In this document: positions 25,342 through 39,734 of the stretch, piece after piece
Position numbering within the stretch: the first letter of the stretch is position 1
How the letters are laid out: every line of letters begins with the position of its first letter
Assembly: GCA_951799425.1 (NCBI GenBank)
Contig: OX637399.1
Span: 36,925,701 to 36,989,700 of the forward strand
DNA: 64,000 bases
Source: Ilex aquifolium
Taxonomy: Eukaryota; Streptophyta; Magnoliopsida; Aquifoliales; Aquifoliaceae
Direction: 5' to 3'
Made by a program: the position numbers and the translations under genes
Notes under the pieces: generated by a model
Database searches by the model: none
Seen by the model: only the letters and a program-made list of their open reading frames with translations
Told to the model about the DNA's origin: nothing

Positions 25342-26096
25342 GACCGGAGCAAAAAGTTATGTCAGAAATACTAAAGAATGGGAAATTACTTTTTTTTTCC
25401 TTGTGGAGGGAATGGCCAACTATACCAAACTTCCATCACAATTTCGAACTTGTTAGAAGATGAATCACCAATTTTGATCTCAATATATTTGTTAGGGTTT
25501 CAAGTTCTCTTTGCAATGCCGTAAGTATTAGCTCAATCCGAGTTCGGGAGAAAGAGTTATGTCGGATATAATATTTCATTTTAAAGGAGGACTACTTATT
25601 ACACAAAACTTGCGTTACAATAGAGTCCATGCTAGAGGATTTTTCATGACTTTTGATGTGAATAAAATGGTTAGGGATTGAAGAATTCTTTACAATGCCG
25701 CAAGAATCATCTTAATCAGAGACCGGAGCAAAAAGTTATGTCAGAAATACTAAAGATTGGGAAATTACTTTTTTTTTTCCTTGTGGAGGGGAATGACCAA
25801 CTATACCAAACTTCCATCTTCGAACTTGTTAGAAGATGAATCACCAATTTTGATCTGAATATATTGGTTAGGGTTTCAAGTTCTCATTGCAATGCCGCAA
25901 GAATTAGCTCAATCAGAGTTCGGGAGAAAAAGTTATGTCCGATATAATATTTCATTTTAAAGGAGGACTACTTATTACACAAAACTTGCATTACAATAGA
26001 GCCCATGCTAGAGGATTTTTCATGACTTTTGATGTGAATAAAATGGTTAGGGATTGAAGAATTCTTTACAATGCCGCAAGAATCATCTTAATCAGA
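25342..26096 (+). repeat. Two-monomer spacer: A1-B1, A2-B6
   Basis: This pair separates the first two beta 5-mers, giving a 2,650-bp (7-mer) offset between them. The A2 unit has the private GATCTGAATAT near 25856, which makes a stop codon in the frame open in other A2 copies. Confidence 0.85.
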
Positions 26097-27991
26097 GACC
26101 GGAGCAAAAAGTTATGTCAGAAATACTAAAGAATGGGAAATTACTTTTTTTTTCCTTGTGGAGGGAATGGCCAACTATACCAAACTTCCATCACAATTTC
26201 GAACTTGTTAGAAGATGAATCACCAATTTTGATCTCAATATATTTGTTAGGGTTTCAAGTTCTCTTTGCAATGCCGTAAGTATTAGCTCAATCCGAGTTC
26301 GGGAGAAAGAGTTATGTCGGATATAATATTTCATTTTAAAGGAGGATTACTTATTACACAAAACTTGCGTTACAATAGAGTCCATGCTAGAGGATTTTTC
26401 AAGACTTTTGATGTGAATAAAATGGTTAGGGATTGAAGAATTCTTTACAATGCCGCAAAAATCATCTTAATCAGAGACCGGAGCAAAAAGTTATGTCAGA
26501 AATACTGAAGATTGGGAAATTACTTTTTTTTGCCTTGTGGAGGGGAATGTCCAACTATACCAAACTTCCATCACAATTTCGAACTTGTTAGAAGATGAAT
26601 CACCAATTTTGATCTCAATATATTGGTTTGGGTTTCAAGTTCTCTTTGCAATGCCGCAAGAATTAGCTCAATCCGAGTTCGGGAGAAAGAGTTATGTCGG
26701 ATATAATATTTCATTTTAAAGGAGGACTACTTATTACACAAAACTTGCGTTACAATAGAGCCCATGCTAGAGGATTTTTCATGACTTTTGATGTGAATAA
26801 AATGGTTAGGGATTGAAGAATTCTTTACAATGCCGCAAGAATCATCTTAATCAGAGACCGAAGCAAAAAGTTATGTCAGAAATACTGAAGATTGGGAAAT
26901 TACTTTTTTTTGCCTTGTGGAGGGGAATGGCCAACTATACCAAACTTCCATCACAATTTCGAACTTGTTAGAAGATGAATCATCAATTTTGATCTCAATA
27001 TATTTGTTAGGGTTTCAAGTTCTCTTTGCAATGCCGTAAGTATTAGCTCAATCCGAGTTCGGGAGAAAGAGTTATGTCGGATATAATATTTCATTTTAAA
27101 GGAGGACTACATATTACACAAAACTTGCGTTACAATAGAGTCCATGCTAGAGGATTTTTCATGACTTTTGATGTGAATAAAATGGTTAGGGATTGAAGAA
27201 TTCTTTACAATGCCGCAAGAATCATCTTAATCAGAGACCGGAGCAAAAAGTTATGTCAGAAATACTGAAGATTGGGAAATTACTTTTTTTTGCCTTGTGG
27301 AGGGGAATGTGCAACTATACCAAACTTCCATCACAATTTCGAACTTGTTAGAAGATGAATCACCAATTTTGATCTCAATATATTGGTTTGGGTTTCAAGT
27401 TCTCTTTGCAATGCCGCAAGAATTAGCTCAATCCGAGTTCGGGAGAAAGAGTTATGTCGGATATAATATTTCATTTTAAAGGAGGACTACTTATTACACA
27501 AAACTTGCGTTACAATAGAGCCCATGCTAGAGGATTTTTCATGACTTTTGATGTGAATAAAATGGTTAGGAATTGAAGAATTCTTTACAATGCCGCAAGA
27601 ATCATCTTAATCAGAGACCGGAGCAAAAAGTTATGTCAGAAATACTAAAGATTGGGAAATTACTTTTTTTTTTCCTTGTGGAGGGGAATGGCCAACTATA
27701 CCAAACTTCCATCTTCGAACTTGTTAGAAGATGAATCACCAATTTTGATCTCAATATATTGGTTAGGGTTTCAAGTTCTCATTGCAATGCCGCAAGAATT
27801 AGCTCAATCAGAGTTCGGGAGAAACAGTTATGTCCGATATAATATTTCATTTTAAAGGAGGACTACTTATTACACAAAACTTGCATTACAATAGAGCCCA
27901 TGCTAGAGGATTTTTCATGACTTTTGATGTGAATAAAATGGTTAGGGATTGAAGAATTCTTTACAATGCCGCAAGAATCATCTTAATCAGA
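26097..27991 (+). repeat. Beta 5-mer, copy 2 (1,895 bp)
   Basis: Same order as copy 1, including GACCGAAGC and ATCATCAATTT in its A1' unit at 26856, which are otherwise seen only in copy 1. The A2 unit has GAAACAG. Confidence 0.87.
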
Positions 27992-30263
27992 GACCGGAGC
28001 AAAAAGTTATGTCAGAAATACTAAAGAATGGGAAATTACTTTTTTTTTCCTTGTGGAGGGGAATGGCCAACTATACCAAACTTCCATCACAATTTCGAAC
28101 TTGTTAGAAGATGAATCACCAATTTTGATCTCAATATATTTGTTAGGGTTTCAAGTTCTCTTTGCAATGCCGTAAGTATTAGGTCAATCCGAGTTCGGGA
28201 GAAAGAGTTATGTCGGATATAATATTTCATTTTAAAGGAGGACTACTTATTACACAAAACTTGCGTTACAATAGAGTCCATGCTAGAGGATTTTTCATGA
28301 CTTTTGATGTGAATGAAATGGTTAGGGATTGAAGAATTCTTTACAATGCCGCAAGAATCATCTTAATCAGAGACCGGAGCAAAAAGTTATGTCAGAAATA
28401 CTGAAGATTGGGAAATTACTTTTTTTTGCCTTGTGGAGGGGAATGGCCAACTATACCAAACTTCCATCACAATTTCGAACTTGTTAGAAGATGAATCACC
28501 AATTTTGATCTCAATATATTGGTTTGGGTTTCAAGTTCTCTTTGCAATGCCGCAAGAATTAGCTCAATCCGAGTTCGGGAGAAAGAGTTATGTCGGATAT
28601 AATATTTCATTTTAAAGGAGGACTACTTATTACACAAAACTTGCGTTACAATAGAGCCCATGCTAGAGGATTTTTCATGACTTTTGATGTGAATAAAATG
28701 GTTAGGGATTGAAGAATTCTTTACAATGCCGCAAGAATCATCTTAATCAGAGACCGGAGCAAAAAGTTATGTCAGAAATACTAAAGATTGGGAAATTACT
28801 TTTTTTTTTCCTTGTGGAGGGGAATGACCAACTATACCAAACTTCCATCTTCGAACTTGTTAGAAGATGAATCACCAATTTTGATCTCAATATATTGGTT
28901 AGGGTTTCAAGTTCTCATTGCAATGCCGCAAGAATTAGCTCAATCAGAGTTCGGGAGAAACAGTTATGTCCGATATAATATTTCATTTTAAAGGAGGACT
29001 ACTTATTACACAAAACTTGCATTACAATAGAGCCCATGCTAGAGGATTTTTCATGACTTTTGATGTGAATAAAATGGTTAGGGATTGAAGAATTCTTTAC
29101 AATGCCGCAAGAATCATCTTAATCAGAGACCGGAGCAAAAAGTTATGTCAGAAATACTAAAGAATGGGAAATTACTTTTTTTTTCCTTGTGGAGGGGAAT
29201 GGCCAACTATACCAAACTTCCATCACAATTTCGAACTTGTTAGAAGATGAATCACCAATTTTGATCTCAATATATTTGTTAGGGTTTCAAGTTCTCTTTG
29301 CAATGCCGTAAGTATTAGCTCAATCCGAGTTCGGGAGGAAGAGTTATGTCGGATATAATATTTCATTTTAAAGGAGGACTACTTATTACACAAAACTTGC
29401 GTTACAATAGAGTCCATGCTAGAGGATTTTTCATGACTTTTGATGTGAATGAAATGGTTAGGGATTGAAGAATTCTTTACAATGCCGCAAGAATCATCTT
29501 AATCAGAGACCGGAGCAAAAAGTTATGTCAGAAATACTGAAGATTGGGAAATTACTTTTTTTTGCCTTGTGGAGGGGAATGGCCAACTATACCAAACTTC
29601 CATCACAATTTCGAACTTGTTAGAAGATGAATCACCAATTTTGATCTCAATATATTGGTTTGGGTTTCAAGTTCTCTTTGCAATGCCGCAAGAATTAGCT
29701 CAATCCGAGTTCGGGAGAAAGAGTTATGTCGGATATAATATTTCATTTTAAAGGAGGACTACTTATTACACAAAACTTGCGTTACAATAGAGCCCATGCT
29801 AGAGGATTTTTCATGACTTTTGATGTGAATAAAATGGTTAGGGATTGAAGAATTCTTTACAATGCCGCAAGAATCATCTTAATCAGAGACCGGAGCAAAA
29901 AGTTATGTCAGAAATACTAAAGATTGGGAAATTACTTTTTTTTTTCCTTGTGGAGGGGAATGACCAACTATACCAAACTTCCATCTTCGAACTTGTTAGA
30001 AGATGAATCACCAATTTTGATCTCAATATATTGGTTAGGGTTTCAAGTTCTCATTGCAATGCCGCAAGAATTAGCTCAATCAGAGTTCGGGAGAAAAAGT
30101 TATGTCCGATATAATATTTCATTTTAAAGGAGGACTACTTATTACACAAAACTTGCATTACAATAGAGCCCATGCTAGAGGATTTTTCATGACTTTTGAT
30201 GTGAATAAAATGGTTAGGGATTGAAGAATTCTTTACAATGCCGCAAGAATCATCTTAATCAGA
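27992..30263 (+). repeat. Trimer block, two copies of 1,136 bp
   Basis: Each copy is A1-B3 (GGGGAATGG), A3(GGCC)-B5, A2(GACC)-B6. Copies start at 27992 and 29128. The second copy has TTCGGGAGGAAG in its first unit, a marker that recurs in the trimers at 31779 and 32915 and in the monomer at 38977. The first copy has the private ATTAGGTCAATCC. Confidence 0.86.
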
Positions 30264-31778
30264 GACCGGAGCAAAAAGTTATGTCAGAAATACTAAAGAA
30301 TGGGAAATTACTTTTTTTTTCCTTGTGGAGGGAATGGCCAACTATACCAAACTTCCATCACAATTTCGAACTTGTTAGAAGATGAATCACCAATTTTGAT
30401 CTCAATATATTTGTTAGGGTTTCAAGTTCTCTTTGCAATGCCGTAAGTATTAGCTCAATCCGAGTTCGGGAGAAAGAGTTATGTCGGATATAATATTTCA
30501 TTTTAAAGGAGGATTACTTATTACACAAAACTTGCGTTACAATAGAGTCCATGCTAGAGGATTTTTCAAGACTTTTGATGTGAATAAAATGGTTAGGGAT
30601 TGAAGAATTCTTTACAATGCCGCAAAAATCATCTTAATCAGAGACCGGAGCAAAAAGTTATGTCAGAAATACTGAAGATTGGGAAATTACTTTTTTTTGC
30701 CTTGTGGAGGGGAATGTCCAACTATACCAAACTTCCATCACAATTTCGAACTTGTTAGAAGATGAATCACCAATTTTGATCTCAATATATTGGTTTGGGT
30801 TTCAAGTTCTCTTTGCAATGCCGCAACAATTAGCTCAATCCGAGTTCGGGAGAAAGAGTTATGTCGGATATAATATTTCATTTTAAAGGAGGACTACTTA
30901 TTACACAAAACTTGCGTTACAATAGAGTCCATGCTAGAGGATTTTTCATGACTTTTGATGTGAATGAAATGGTTAGGGATTGAAGAATTCTTTACAATGC
31001 CGCAAGAATCATCTTAATCAGAGACCGGAGCAAAAAGTTATGTCAGAAATACTGAAGATTGGGAAATTACTTTTTTTTGCCTTGTGGAGGGGAATGGCCA
31101 ACTATACCAAACTTCCATCACAATTTCGAACTTGTTAGAAGATGAATCACCAATTTTGATCTCAATATATTGGTTTGGGTTTCAAGTTCTCTTTGCAATG
31201 CCGCAAGAATTAGCTCAATCCGAGTTCGGGAGAAAGAGTTATGTCGGATATAATATTTCATTTTAAAGGAGGACTACTTATTACACAAAACTTGCGTTAC
31301 AATAGAGCCCATGCTAGAGGATTTTTCATGACTTTTGATGTGAATAAAATGGTTAGGGATTGAAGAATTCTTTACAATGCCGCAAGAATCATCTTAATCA
31401 GAGACCGGAGCAAAAAGTTATGTCAGAAATACTAAAGATTGGGAAATTACTTTTTTTTTTCCTTGTGGAGGGGAATGACCAACTATACCAAACTTCCATC
31501 TTCGAACTTGTTAGAAGATGAATCACCAATTTTGATCTCAATATATTGGTTAGGGTTTCAAGTTCTCATTGCAATGCCGCAAGAATTAGCTCAATCAGAG
31601 TTCGGGAGAAACAGTTATGTCCGATATAATATTTCATTTTAAAGGAGGACTACTTATTACACAAAACTTGCATTACAATAGAGCCCATGCTAGAGGATTT
31701 TTCATGACTTTTGATGTGAATAAAATGGTTAGGGATTGAAGAATTCTTTACAATGCCGCAAGAATCATCTTAATCAGA
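30264..31778 (+). repeat. Four-monomer junction: A1-B2, A3(GTCC)-B3, A3(GGCC)-B5, A2-B6
   Basis: The first two units look like the start of a beta 5-mer, and then the sequence returns to the trimer pattern inside the second unit (B3 half). The private CCGCAACAATT lies near 30822. This is a likely exchange junction between beta and trimer blocks. Confidence 0.82.
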
Positions 31779-34050
31779 GACCGGAGCAAAAAGTTATGTC
31801 AGAAATACTAAAGAATGGGAAATTACTTTTTTTTTCCTTGTGGAGGGGAATGGCCAACTATACCAAACTTCCATCACAATTTCGAACTTGTTAGAAGATG
31901 AATCACCAATTTTGATCTCAATATATTTGTTAGGGTTTCAAGTTCTCTTTGCAATGCCGTAAGTATTAGCTCAATCCGAGTTCGGGAGGAAGAGTTATGT
32001 CGGATATAATATTTCATTTTAAAGGAGGACTACTTATTACACAAAACTTGCGTTACAATAGAGTCCATGCTAGAGGATTTTTCATGACTTTTGATGTGAA
32101 TGAAATGGTTAGGGATTGAAGAATTCTTTACAATGCCGCAAGAATCATCTTAATCAGAGACCGGAGCAAAAAGTTATGTCAGAAATACTGAAGATTGGGA
32201 AATTACTTTTTTTTGCCTTGTGGAGGGGAATGGCCAACTATACCAAACTTCCATCACAATTTCGAACTTGTTAGAAGATGAATCACCAATTTTGATCTCA
32301 ATATATTGGTTTGGGTTTCAAGTTCTCTTTGCAATGCCGCAAGAATTAGCTCAATCCGAGTTCGGGAGAAAGAGTTATGTCGGATATAATATTTCATTTT
32401 AAAGGAGGACTACTTATTACACAAAACTTGCGTTACAATAGAGCCCATGCTAGAGGATTTTTCATGACTTTTGATGTGAATAAAATGGTTAGGGATTGAA
32501 GAATTCTTTACAATGCCGCAAGAATCATCTTAATCAGAGACCGGAGCAAAAAGTTATGTCAGAAATACTAAAGATTGGGAAATTACTTTTTTTTTTCCTT
32601 GTGGAGGGGAATGACCAACTATACCAAACTTCCATCTTCGAACTTGTTAGAAGATGAATCACCAATTTTGATCTCAATATATTGGTTAGGGTTTCAAGTT
32701 CTCATTGCAATGCCGCAAGAATTAGCTCAATCAGAGTTCGGGAGAAACAGTTATGTCCGATATAATATTTCATTTTAAAGGAGGACTACTTATTACACAA
32801 AACTTGCATTACAATAGAGCCCATGCTAGAGGATTTTTCATGACTTTTGATGTGAATAAAATGGTTAGGGATTGAAGAATTCTTTACAATGCCGCAAGAA
32901 TCATCTTAATCAGAGACCGGAGCAAAAAGTTATGTCAGAAATACTAAAGAATGGGAAATTACTTTTTTTTTCCTTGTGGAGGGGAATGGCCAACTATACC
33001 AAACTTCCATCACAATTTCGAACTTGTTAGAAGATGAATCACCAATTTTGATCTCAATATATTTGTTAGGGTTTCAAGTTCTCTTTGCAATGCCGTAAGT
33101 ATTAGCTCAATCCGAGTTCGGGAGGAAGAGTTATGTCGGATATAATATTTCATTTTAAAGGAGGACTACTTATTACACAAAACTTGCGTTACAATAGAGT
33201 CCATGCTAGAGGATTTTTCATGACTTTTGATGTGAATGAAATGGTTAGGGATTGAAGAATTCTTTACAATGCCGCAAGAATCATCTTAATCAGAGACCGG
33301 AGCAAAAAGTTATGTCAGAAATACTGAAGATTGGGAAATTACTTTTTTTTGCCTTGTGGAGGGGAATGGCCAACTATACCAAACTTCCATCACAATTTCG
33401 AACTTGTTAGAAGATGAATCACCAATTTTGATCTCAATATATTGGTTTGGGTTTCAAGTTCTCTTTGCAATGCCGCAAGAATTAGCTCAATCCGAGTTCG
33501 GGAGAAAGAGTTATGTCGGATATAATATTTCATTTTAAAGGAGGACTACTTATTACACAAAACTTGCGTTACAATAGAGCCCATGCTAGAGGATTTTTCA
33601 TGACTTTTGATGTGAATAAAATGGTTAGGGATTGAAGAATTCTTTACAATGCCGCAAGAATCATCTTAATCAGAGACCGGAGCAAAAAGTTATGTCAGAA
33701 ATACTAAAGATTGGGAAATTACTTTTTTTTTTCCTTGTGGAGGGGAATGACCAACTATACCAAACTTCCATCTTCGAACTTGTTAGAAGATGAATCACCA
33801 ATTTTGATCTCAATATATTGGTTAGGGTTTCAAGTTCTCATTGCAATGCCGCAAGAATTAGCTCAATCAGAGTTCGGGAGAAAAAGTTATGTCCGATATA
33901 ATATTTCATTTTAAAGGAGGACTACTTATTACACAAAACTTGCATTACAATAGAGCCCATGCTAGAGGATTTTTCATGACTTTTGATGTGAATAAAATGG
34001 TTAGGGATTGAAGAATTCTTTACAATGCCGCAAGAATCATCTTAATCAGA
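31779..34050 (+). repeat. Trimer block, two further copies of 1,136 bp
   Basis: Copies start at 31779 and 32915. Both have GGAGGAAG in the A1-B3 unit. The A2 unit has GAAACAG in the first copy and GAAAAAG in the second, paralleling the pair at 27992 and 29128. Confidence 0.86.
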
Positions 34051-37000
34051 GACCGGAGCAAAAAGTTATGTCAGAAATACTAAAGAATGGGAAATTACTT
34101 TTTTTTTCCTTGTGGAGGGAATGGCCAACTATACCAAACTTCCATCACAATTTCGAACTTGTTAGAAGATGAATCACCAATTTTGATCTCAATATATTTG
34201 TTAGGGTTTCAAGTTCTCTTTGCAATGCCGTAAGTATTAGCTCAATCCGAGTTCGGGAGAAAGAGTTATGTCGGATATAATATTTCATTTTAAAGGAGGA
34301 TTACTTATTACACAAAACTTGCGTTACAATAGAGTCCATGCTAGAGGATTTTTCAAGACTTTTGATGTGAATAAAATGGTTAGGGATTGAAGAATTCTTT
34401 ACAATGCCGCAAAAATCATCTTAATCAGAGACCGGAGCAAAAAGTTATGTCAGAAATACTGAAGATTGGGAAATTACTTTTTTTTGCCTTGTGGAGGGGA
34501 ATGTCCAACTATACCAAACTTCCATCACAATTTCGAACTTGTTAGAAGATGAATCACCAATTTTGATCTCAATATATTGGTTTGGGTTTCAAGTTCTCTT
34601 TGCAATGCCGCAAGAATTAGCTCAATCCGAGTTCGGGAGAAAGAGTTATGTCGGATATAATATTTCATTTTAAAGGAGGACTACTTATTACACAAAACTT
34701 GCGTTACAATAGAGCCCATGCTAGAGGATTTTTCATGACTTTTGATGTGAATAAAATGGTTAGGGATTGAAGAATTCTTTACAATGCCGCAAGAATCATC
34801 TTAATCAGAGACCGGAGCAAAAAGTTATGTCAGAAATACTGAAGATTGGGAAATTACTTTTTTTTGCCTTGTGGAGGGGAATGGCCAACTATACCAAACT
34901 TCCATCACAATTTCGAACTTGTTAGAAGATGAATCACCAATTTTGATCTCAATATATTTGTTAGGGTTTCAAGTTCTCTTTGCAATGCCGTAAGTATTAG
35001 CTCAATCCGAGTTCGGGAGAAAGAGTTATGTCGGATATAATATTTCATTTTAAAGGAGGACTACATATTACACAAAACTTGCGTTACAATAGAGTCCATG
35101 CTAGAGGATTTTTCATGACTTTTGATGTGAATAAAATGGTTAGGGATTGAAGAATTCTTTACAATGCCGCAAGAATCATCTTAATCAGAGACCGGAGCAA
35201 AAAGTTATGTCAGAAATACTGAAGATTGGGAAATTACTTTTTTTTGCCTTGTGGAGGGGAATGTGCAACTATACCAAACTTCCATCACAATTTCGAACTT
35301 GTTAGAAGATGAATCACCAATTTTGATCTCAATATATTGGTTTGGGTTTCAAGTTCTCTTTGCAATGCCGCAAGAATTAGCTCAATCCGAGTTCGGGAGA
35401 AAGAGTTATGTCGGATATAATATTTCATTTTAAAGGAGGACTACTTATTACACAAAACTTGCGTTACAATAGAGCCCATGCTAGAGGATTTTTCATGACT
35501 TTTGATGTGAATAAAATGGTTAGGAATTGAAGAATTCTTTACAATGCCGCAAGAATCATCTTAATCAGAGACCGGAGCAAAAAGTTATGTCAGAAATACT
35601 AAAGATTGGGAAATTACTTTTTTTTTTCCTTGTGGAGGGGAATGGCCAACTATACCAAACTTCCATCTTCGAACTTGTTAGAAGATGAATCACCAATTTT
35701 GATCTCAATATATTGGTTAGGGTTTCAAGTTCTCATTGCAATGCCGCAAGAATTAGCTCAATCAGAGTTCGGGAGAAACAGTTATGTCCGATATAATATT
35801 TCATTTTAAAGGAGGACTACTTATTACACAAAACTTGCATTACAATAGAGCCCATGCTCGAGGATTTTTCATGACTTTTGATGTGAATAAAATGGTTAGG
35901 GATTGAAGAATTCTTTACAATGCCGCAAGAATCATCTTAATCAGAGACCGGAGCAAAAAGTTATGTCAGAAATACTAAAGAATGGGAAATTACTTTTTTT
36001 TTCCTTGTGGAGGGAATGGCCAACTATACCAAACTTCCATCACAATTTCGAACTTGTTAGAAGATGAATCACCAATTTTGATCTCAATATATTTGTTAGG
36101 GTTTCAAGTTCTCTTTGCAATGCCGTAAGTATTAGCTCAATCCGAGTTCGGGAGAAAGAGTTATGTCGGATATAATATTTCATTTTAAAGGAGGATTACT
36201 TATTACACAAAACTTGCGTTACAATAGAGTCCATGCTAGAGGATTTTTCAAGACTTTTGATGTGAATAAAATGGTTAGGGATTGAAGAATTCTTTACAAT
36301 GCCGCAAAAATCATCTTAATCAGAGACCGGAGCAAAAAGTTATGTCAGAAATACTGAAGATTGGGAAATTACTTTTTTTTGCCTTGTGGAGGGGAATGTG
36401 CAACTATACCAAACTTCCATCACAATTTCGAACTTGTTAGAAGATGAATCACCAATTTTGATCTCAATATATTGGTTTGGGTTTCAAGTTCTCTTTGCAA
36501 TGCCGCAAGAATTAGCTCAATCCGAGTTCGGGAGAAAGAGTTATGTCGGATATAATATTTCATTTTAAAGGAGGACTACTTATTACACAAAACTTGCGTT
36601 ACAATAGAGCCCATGCTAGAGGATTTTTCATGACTTTTGATGTGAATAAAATGGTTAGGGATTGAAGAATTCTTTACAATGCCGCAAGAATCATCTTAAT
36701 CAGAGACCGGAGCAAAAAGTTATGTCAGAAATACTGAAGATTGGGAAATTACTTTTTTTTGCCTTGTGGAGGGGAATGGCCAACTATACCAAACTTCCAT
36801 CACAATTTCGAACTTGTTAGAAGATGAATCACCAATTTTGATCTCAATATATTTGTTAGGGTTTCAAGTTCTCTTTGCAATGCCGTAAGTATTAGCTCAA
36901 TCCGAGTTCGGGAGAAAGAGTTATGTCGGATATAATATTTCATTTTAAAGGAGGACTACATATTACACAAAACTTGCGTTACAATAGAGTCCATGCTAGA

Positions 37001-37840
37001 GGATTTTTCATGACTTTTGATGTGAATAAAATGGTTAGGGATTGAAGAATTCTTTACAATGCCGCAAGAATCATCTTAATCAGAGACCGGAGCAAAAAGT
37101 TATGTCAGAAATACTGAAGATTGGGAAATTACTTTTTTTTGCCTTGTGGAGGGGAATGTGCAACTATACCAAACTTCCATCACAATTTCGAACTTGTTAG
37201 AAGATGAATCACCAATTTTGATCTCAATATATTGGTTTGGGTTTCAAGTTCTCTTTGCAATGCCGCAAGAATTAGCTCAATCCGAGTTCGGGAGAAAGAG
37301 TTATGTCGGATATAATATTTCATTTTAAAGGAGGACTACTTATTACACAAAACTTGCGTTACAATAGAGCCCATGCTAGAGGATTTTTCATGACTTTTGA
37401 TGTGAATAAAATGGTTAGGAATTGAAGAATTCTTTACAATGCCGCAAGAATCATCTTAATCAGAGACCGGAGCAAAAAGTTATGTCAGAAATACTAAAGA
37501 TTGGGAAATTACTTTTTTTTTTCCTTGTGGAGGGGAATGGCCAACTATACCAAACTTCCATCTTCGAACTTGTTAGAAGATGAATCACCAATTTTGATCT
37601 CAATATATTGGTTAGGGTTTCAAGTTCTCATTGCAATGCCGCAAGAATTAGCTCAATCAGAGTTCGGGAGAAACAGTTATGTCCGATATAATATTTCATT
37701 TTAAAGGAGGACTACTTATTACACAAAACTTGCATTACAATAGAGCCCATGCTCGAGGATTTTTCATGACTTTTGATGTGAATAAAATGGTTAGGGATTG
37801 AAGAATTCTTTACAATGCCGCAAGAATCATCTTAATCAGA
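34051..37840 (+). repeat. Beta 5-mers, copies 3 and 4 (2 x 1,895 bp)
   Basis: Copies start at 34051 and 35946. Both have CATGCTCGAGG in the A2 unit (CTCGAG at 35857-35862 and 37752-37757), a change found nowhere else in the window, which proves a direct duplication. They differ in the second unit, GTCC at 34430 and GTGC at 36325. Confidence 0.88.
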
Positions 37841-38976
37841 GACCGGAGCAAAAAGTTATGTCAGAAATACTAAAGAATGGGAAATTACTTTTTTTTTCCT
37901 TGTGGAGGGGAATGGCCAACTATACCAAACTTCCATCACAATTTCGAACTTGTTAGAAGATGAATCACCAATTTTGATCTCAATATATTTGTTAGGGTTT
38001 CAAGTTCTCTTTGCAATGCCGTAAGTATTAGCTCAATCCGAGTTCGGGAGAAAGAGTTATGTCGGATATAATATTTCATTTTAAAGGAGGACTACTTATT
38101 ACACAAAACTTGCGTTACAATAGAGTCCATGCTAGAGGATTTTTCATGACTTTTGATGTGAATGAAATGGTTAGGGATTGAAGAATTCTTTACAATGCCG
38201 CAAGAATCATCTTAATCAGAGACCGGAGCAAAAAGTTATGTCAGAAATACTGAAGATTGGGAAATTACTTTTTTTTGCCTTGTGGAGGGGAATGGCCAAC
38301 TATACCAAACTTCCATCACAATTTCGAACTTGTTAGAAGATGAATCACCAATTTTGATCTCAATATATTGGTTTGGGTTTCAAGTTCTCTTTGCAATGCC
38401 GCAAGAATTAGCTCAATCCGAGTTCGGGAGAAAGAGTTATGTCGGATATAATATTTCATTTTAAAGGAGGACTACTTATTACACAAAACTTGCGTTACAA
38501 TAGAGCCCATGCTAGAGGATTTTTCATGACTTTTGATGTGAATAAAATGGTTAGGGATTGAAGAATTCTTTACAATGCCGCAAGAATCATCTTAATCAGA
38601 GACCGGAGCAAAAAGTTATGTCAGAAATACTAAAGATTGGGAAATTACTTTTTTTTTTCCTTGTGGAGGGGAATGACCAACTATACCAAACTTCCATCTT
38701 CGAACTTGTTAGAAGATGAATCACCAATTTTGATCTCAATATATTGGTTAGGGTTTCAAGTTCTCATTGCAATGCCGCAAGAATTAGCTCAATCAGAGTT
38801 CGGGAGAAACAGTTATGTCCGATATAATATTTCATTTTAAAGGATGACTACTTATTACACAAAACTTGCATTACAATAGAGCCCATGCTAGAGGATTTTT
38901 CATGACTTTTGATGTGAATAAAATGGTTAGGGATTGAAGAATTCTTTACAATGCCGCAAGAATCATCTTAATCAGA
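37841..38976 (+). repeat. Trimer copy (A1-B3, A3-B5, A2-B6)
   Basis: Same trimer as at 27992. The A2 unit has GAAACAG and the private AAAGGATGACTAC near 38838. Confidence 0.84.
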
Positions 38977-39734
38977 GACCGGAGCAAAAAGTTATGTCAG
39001 AAATACTAAAGAATGGGAAATTACTTTTTTTTTCCTTGGAGGGGAATGGCCAACTATACCAAACTTCCATCACAATTTCGAACTTGTTAGAAGATGAATC
39101 ACCAATTTTGATCTCAATATATTTGTTAGGGTTTCAAGTTCTCTTTGCAATGCCGTAAGTATTAGCTCAATCCGAGTTCGGGAGGAAGAGTTATGTCGGA
39201 TATAATATTTCATTTTAAAGGAGGACTACTTATTACACAAAACTTGCGTTACAATAGAGTCCATGCTAGAGGATTTTTCATGACTTTTGATGTGAATGAA
39301 ATGGTTAGGGATTGAAGAATTCTTTACAATGCCGCAAGAATCATCTTAATCAGAGACCGGAGCAAAAAGTTATGTCAGAAATACTGAAGATTGGGAAATT
39401 ACTTTTTTTTGCCTTGTGGAGGGGAATGGCCAACTATACCAAACTTCCATCACAATTTCGAACTTGTTAGAAGATGAATCACCAATTTTGATCTCAATAT
39501 ATTGGTTTGGGTTTCAAGTTCTCTTTGCAATGCCGCAAGAATTAGCTCAATCCGAGTTCGGGAGAAAGAGTTATGTCGGATATAATATTTCATTTTAAAG
39601 GAGGACTACTTATTACACAAAACTTGCGTTACAATAGAGCCCATGCTAGAGGATTTTTCATGACTTTTGATGTGAATAAAATGGTTAGGGATTGAAGAAT
39701 TCTTTACAATGCCGCAAGAATCATCTTAATCAGA
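38977..39734 (+). repeat. Two-monomer junction with a GT deletion
   Basis: An A1-B3 unit with TCCTTGGAGGGG (GT missing relative to TCCTTGTGGAGGGG) and GGAGGAAG, then A3(GGCC)-B5. The deletion makes the first unit 378 bp and joins two frames into an accidental 74-codon open frame (38934-39158). Confidence 0.85.
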
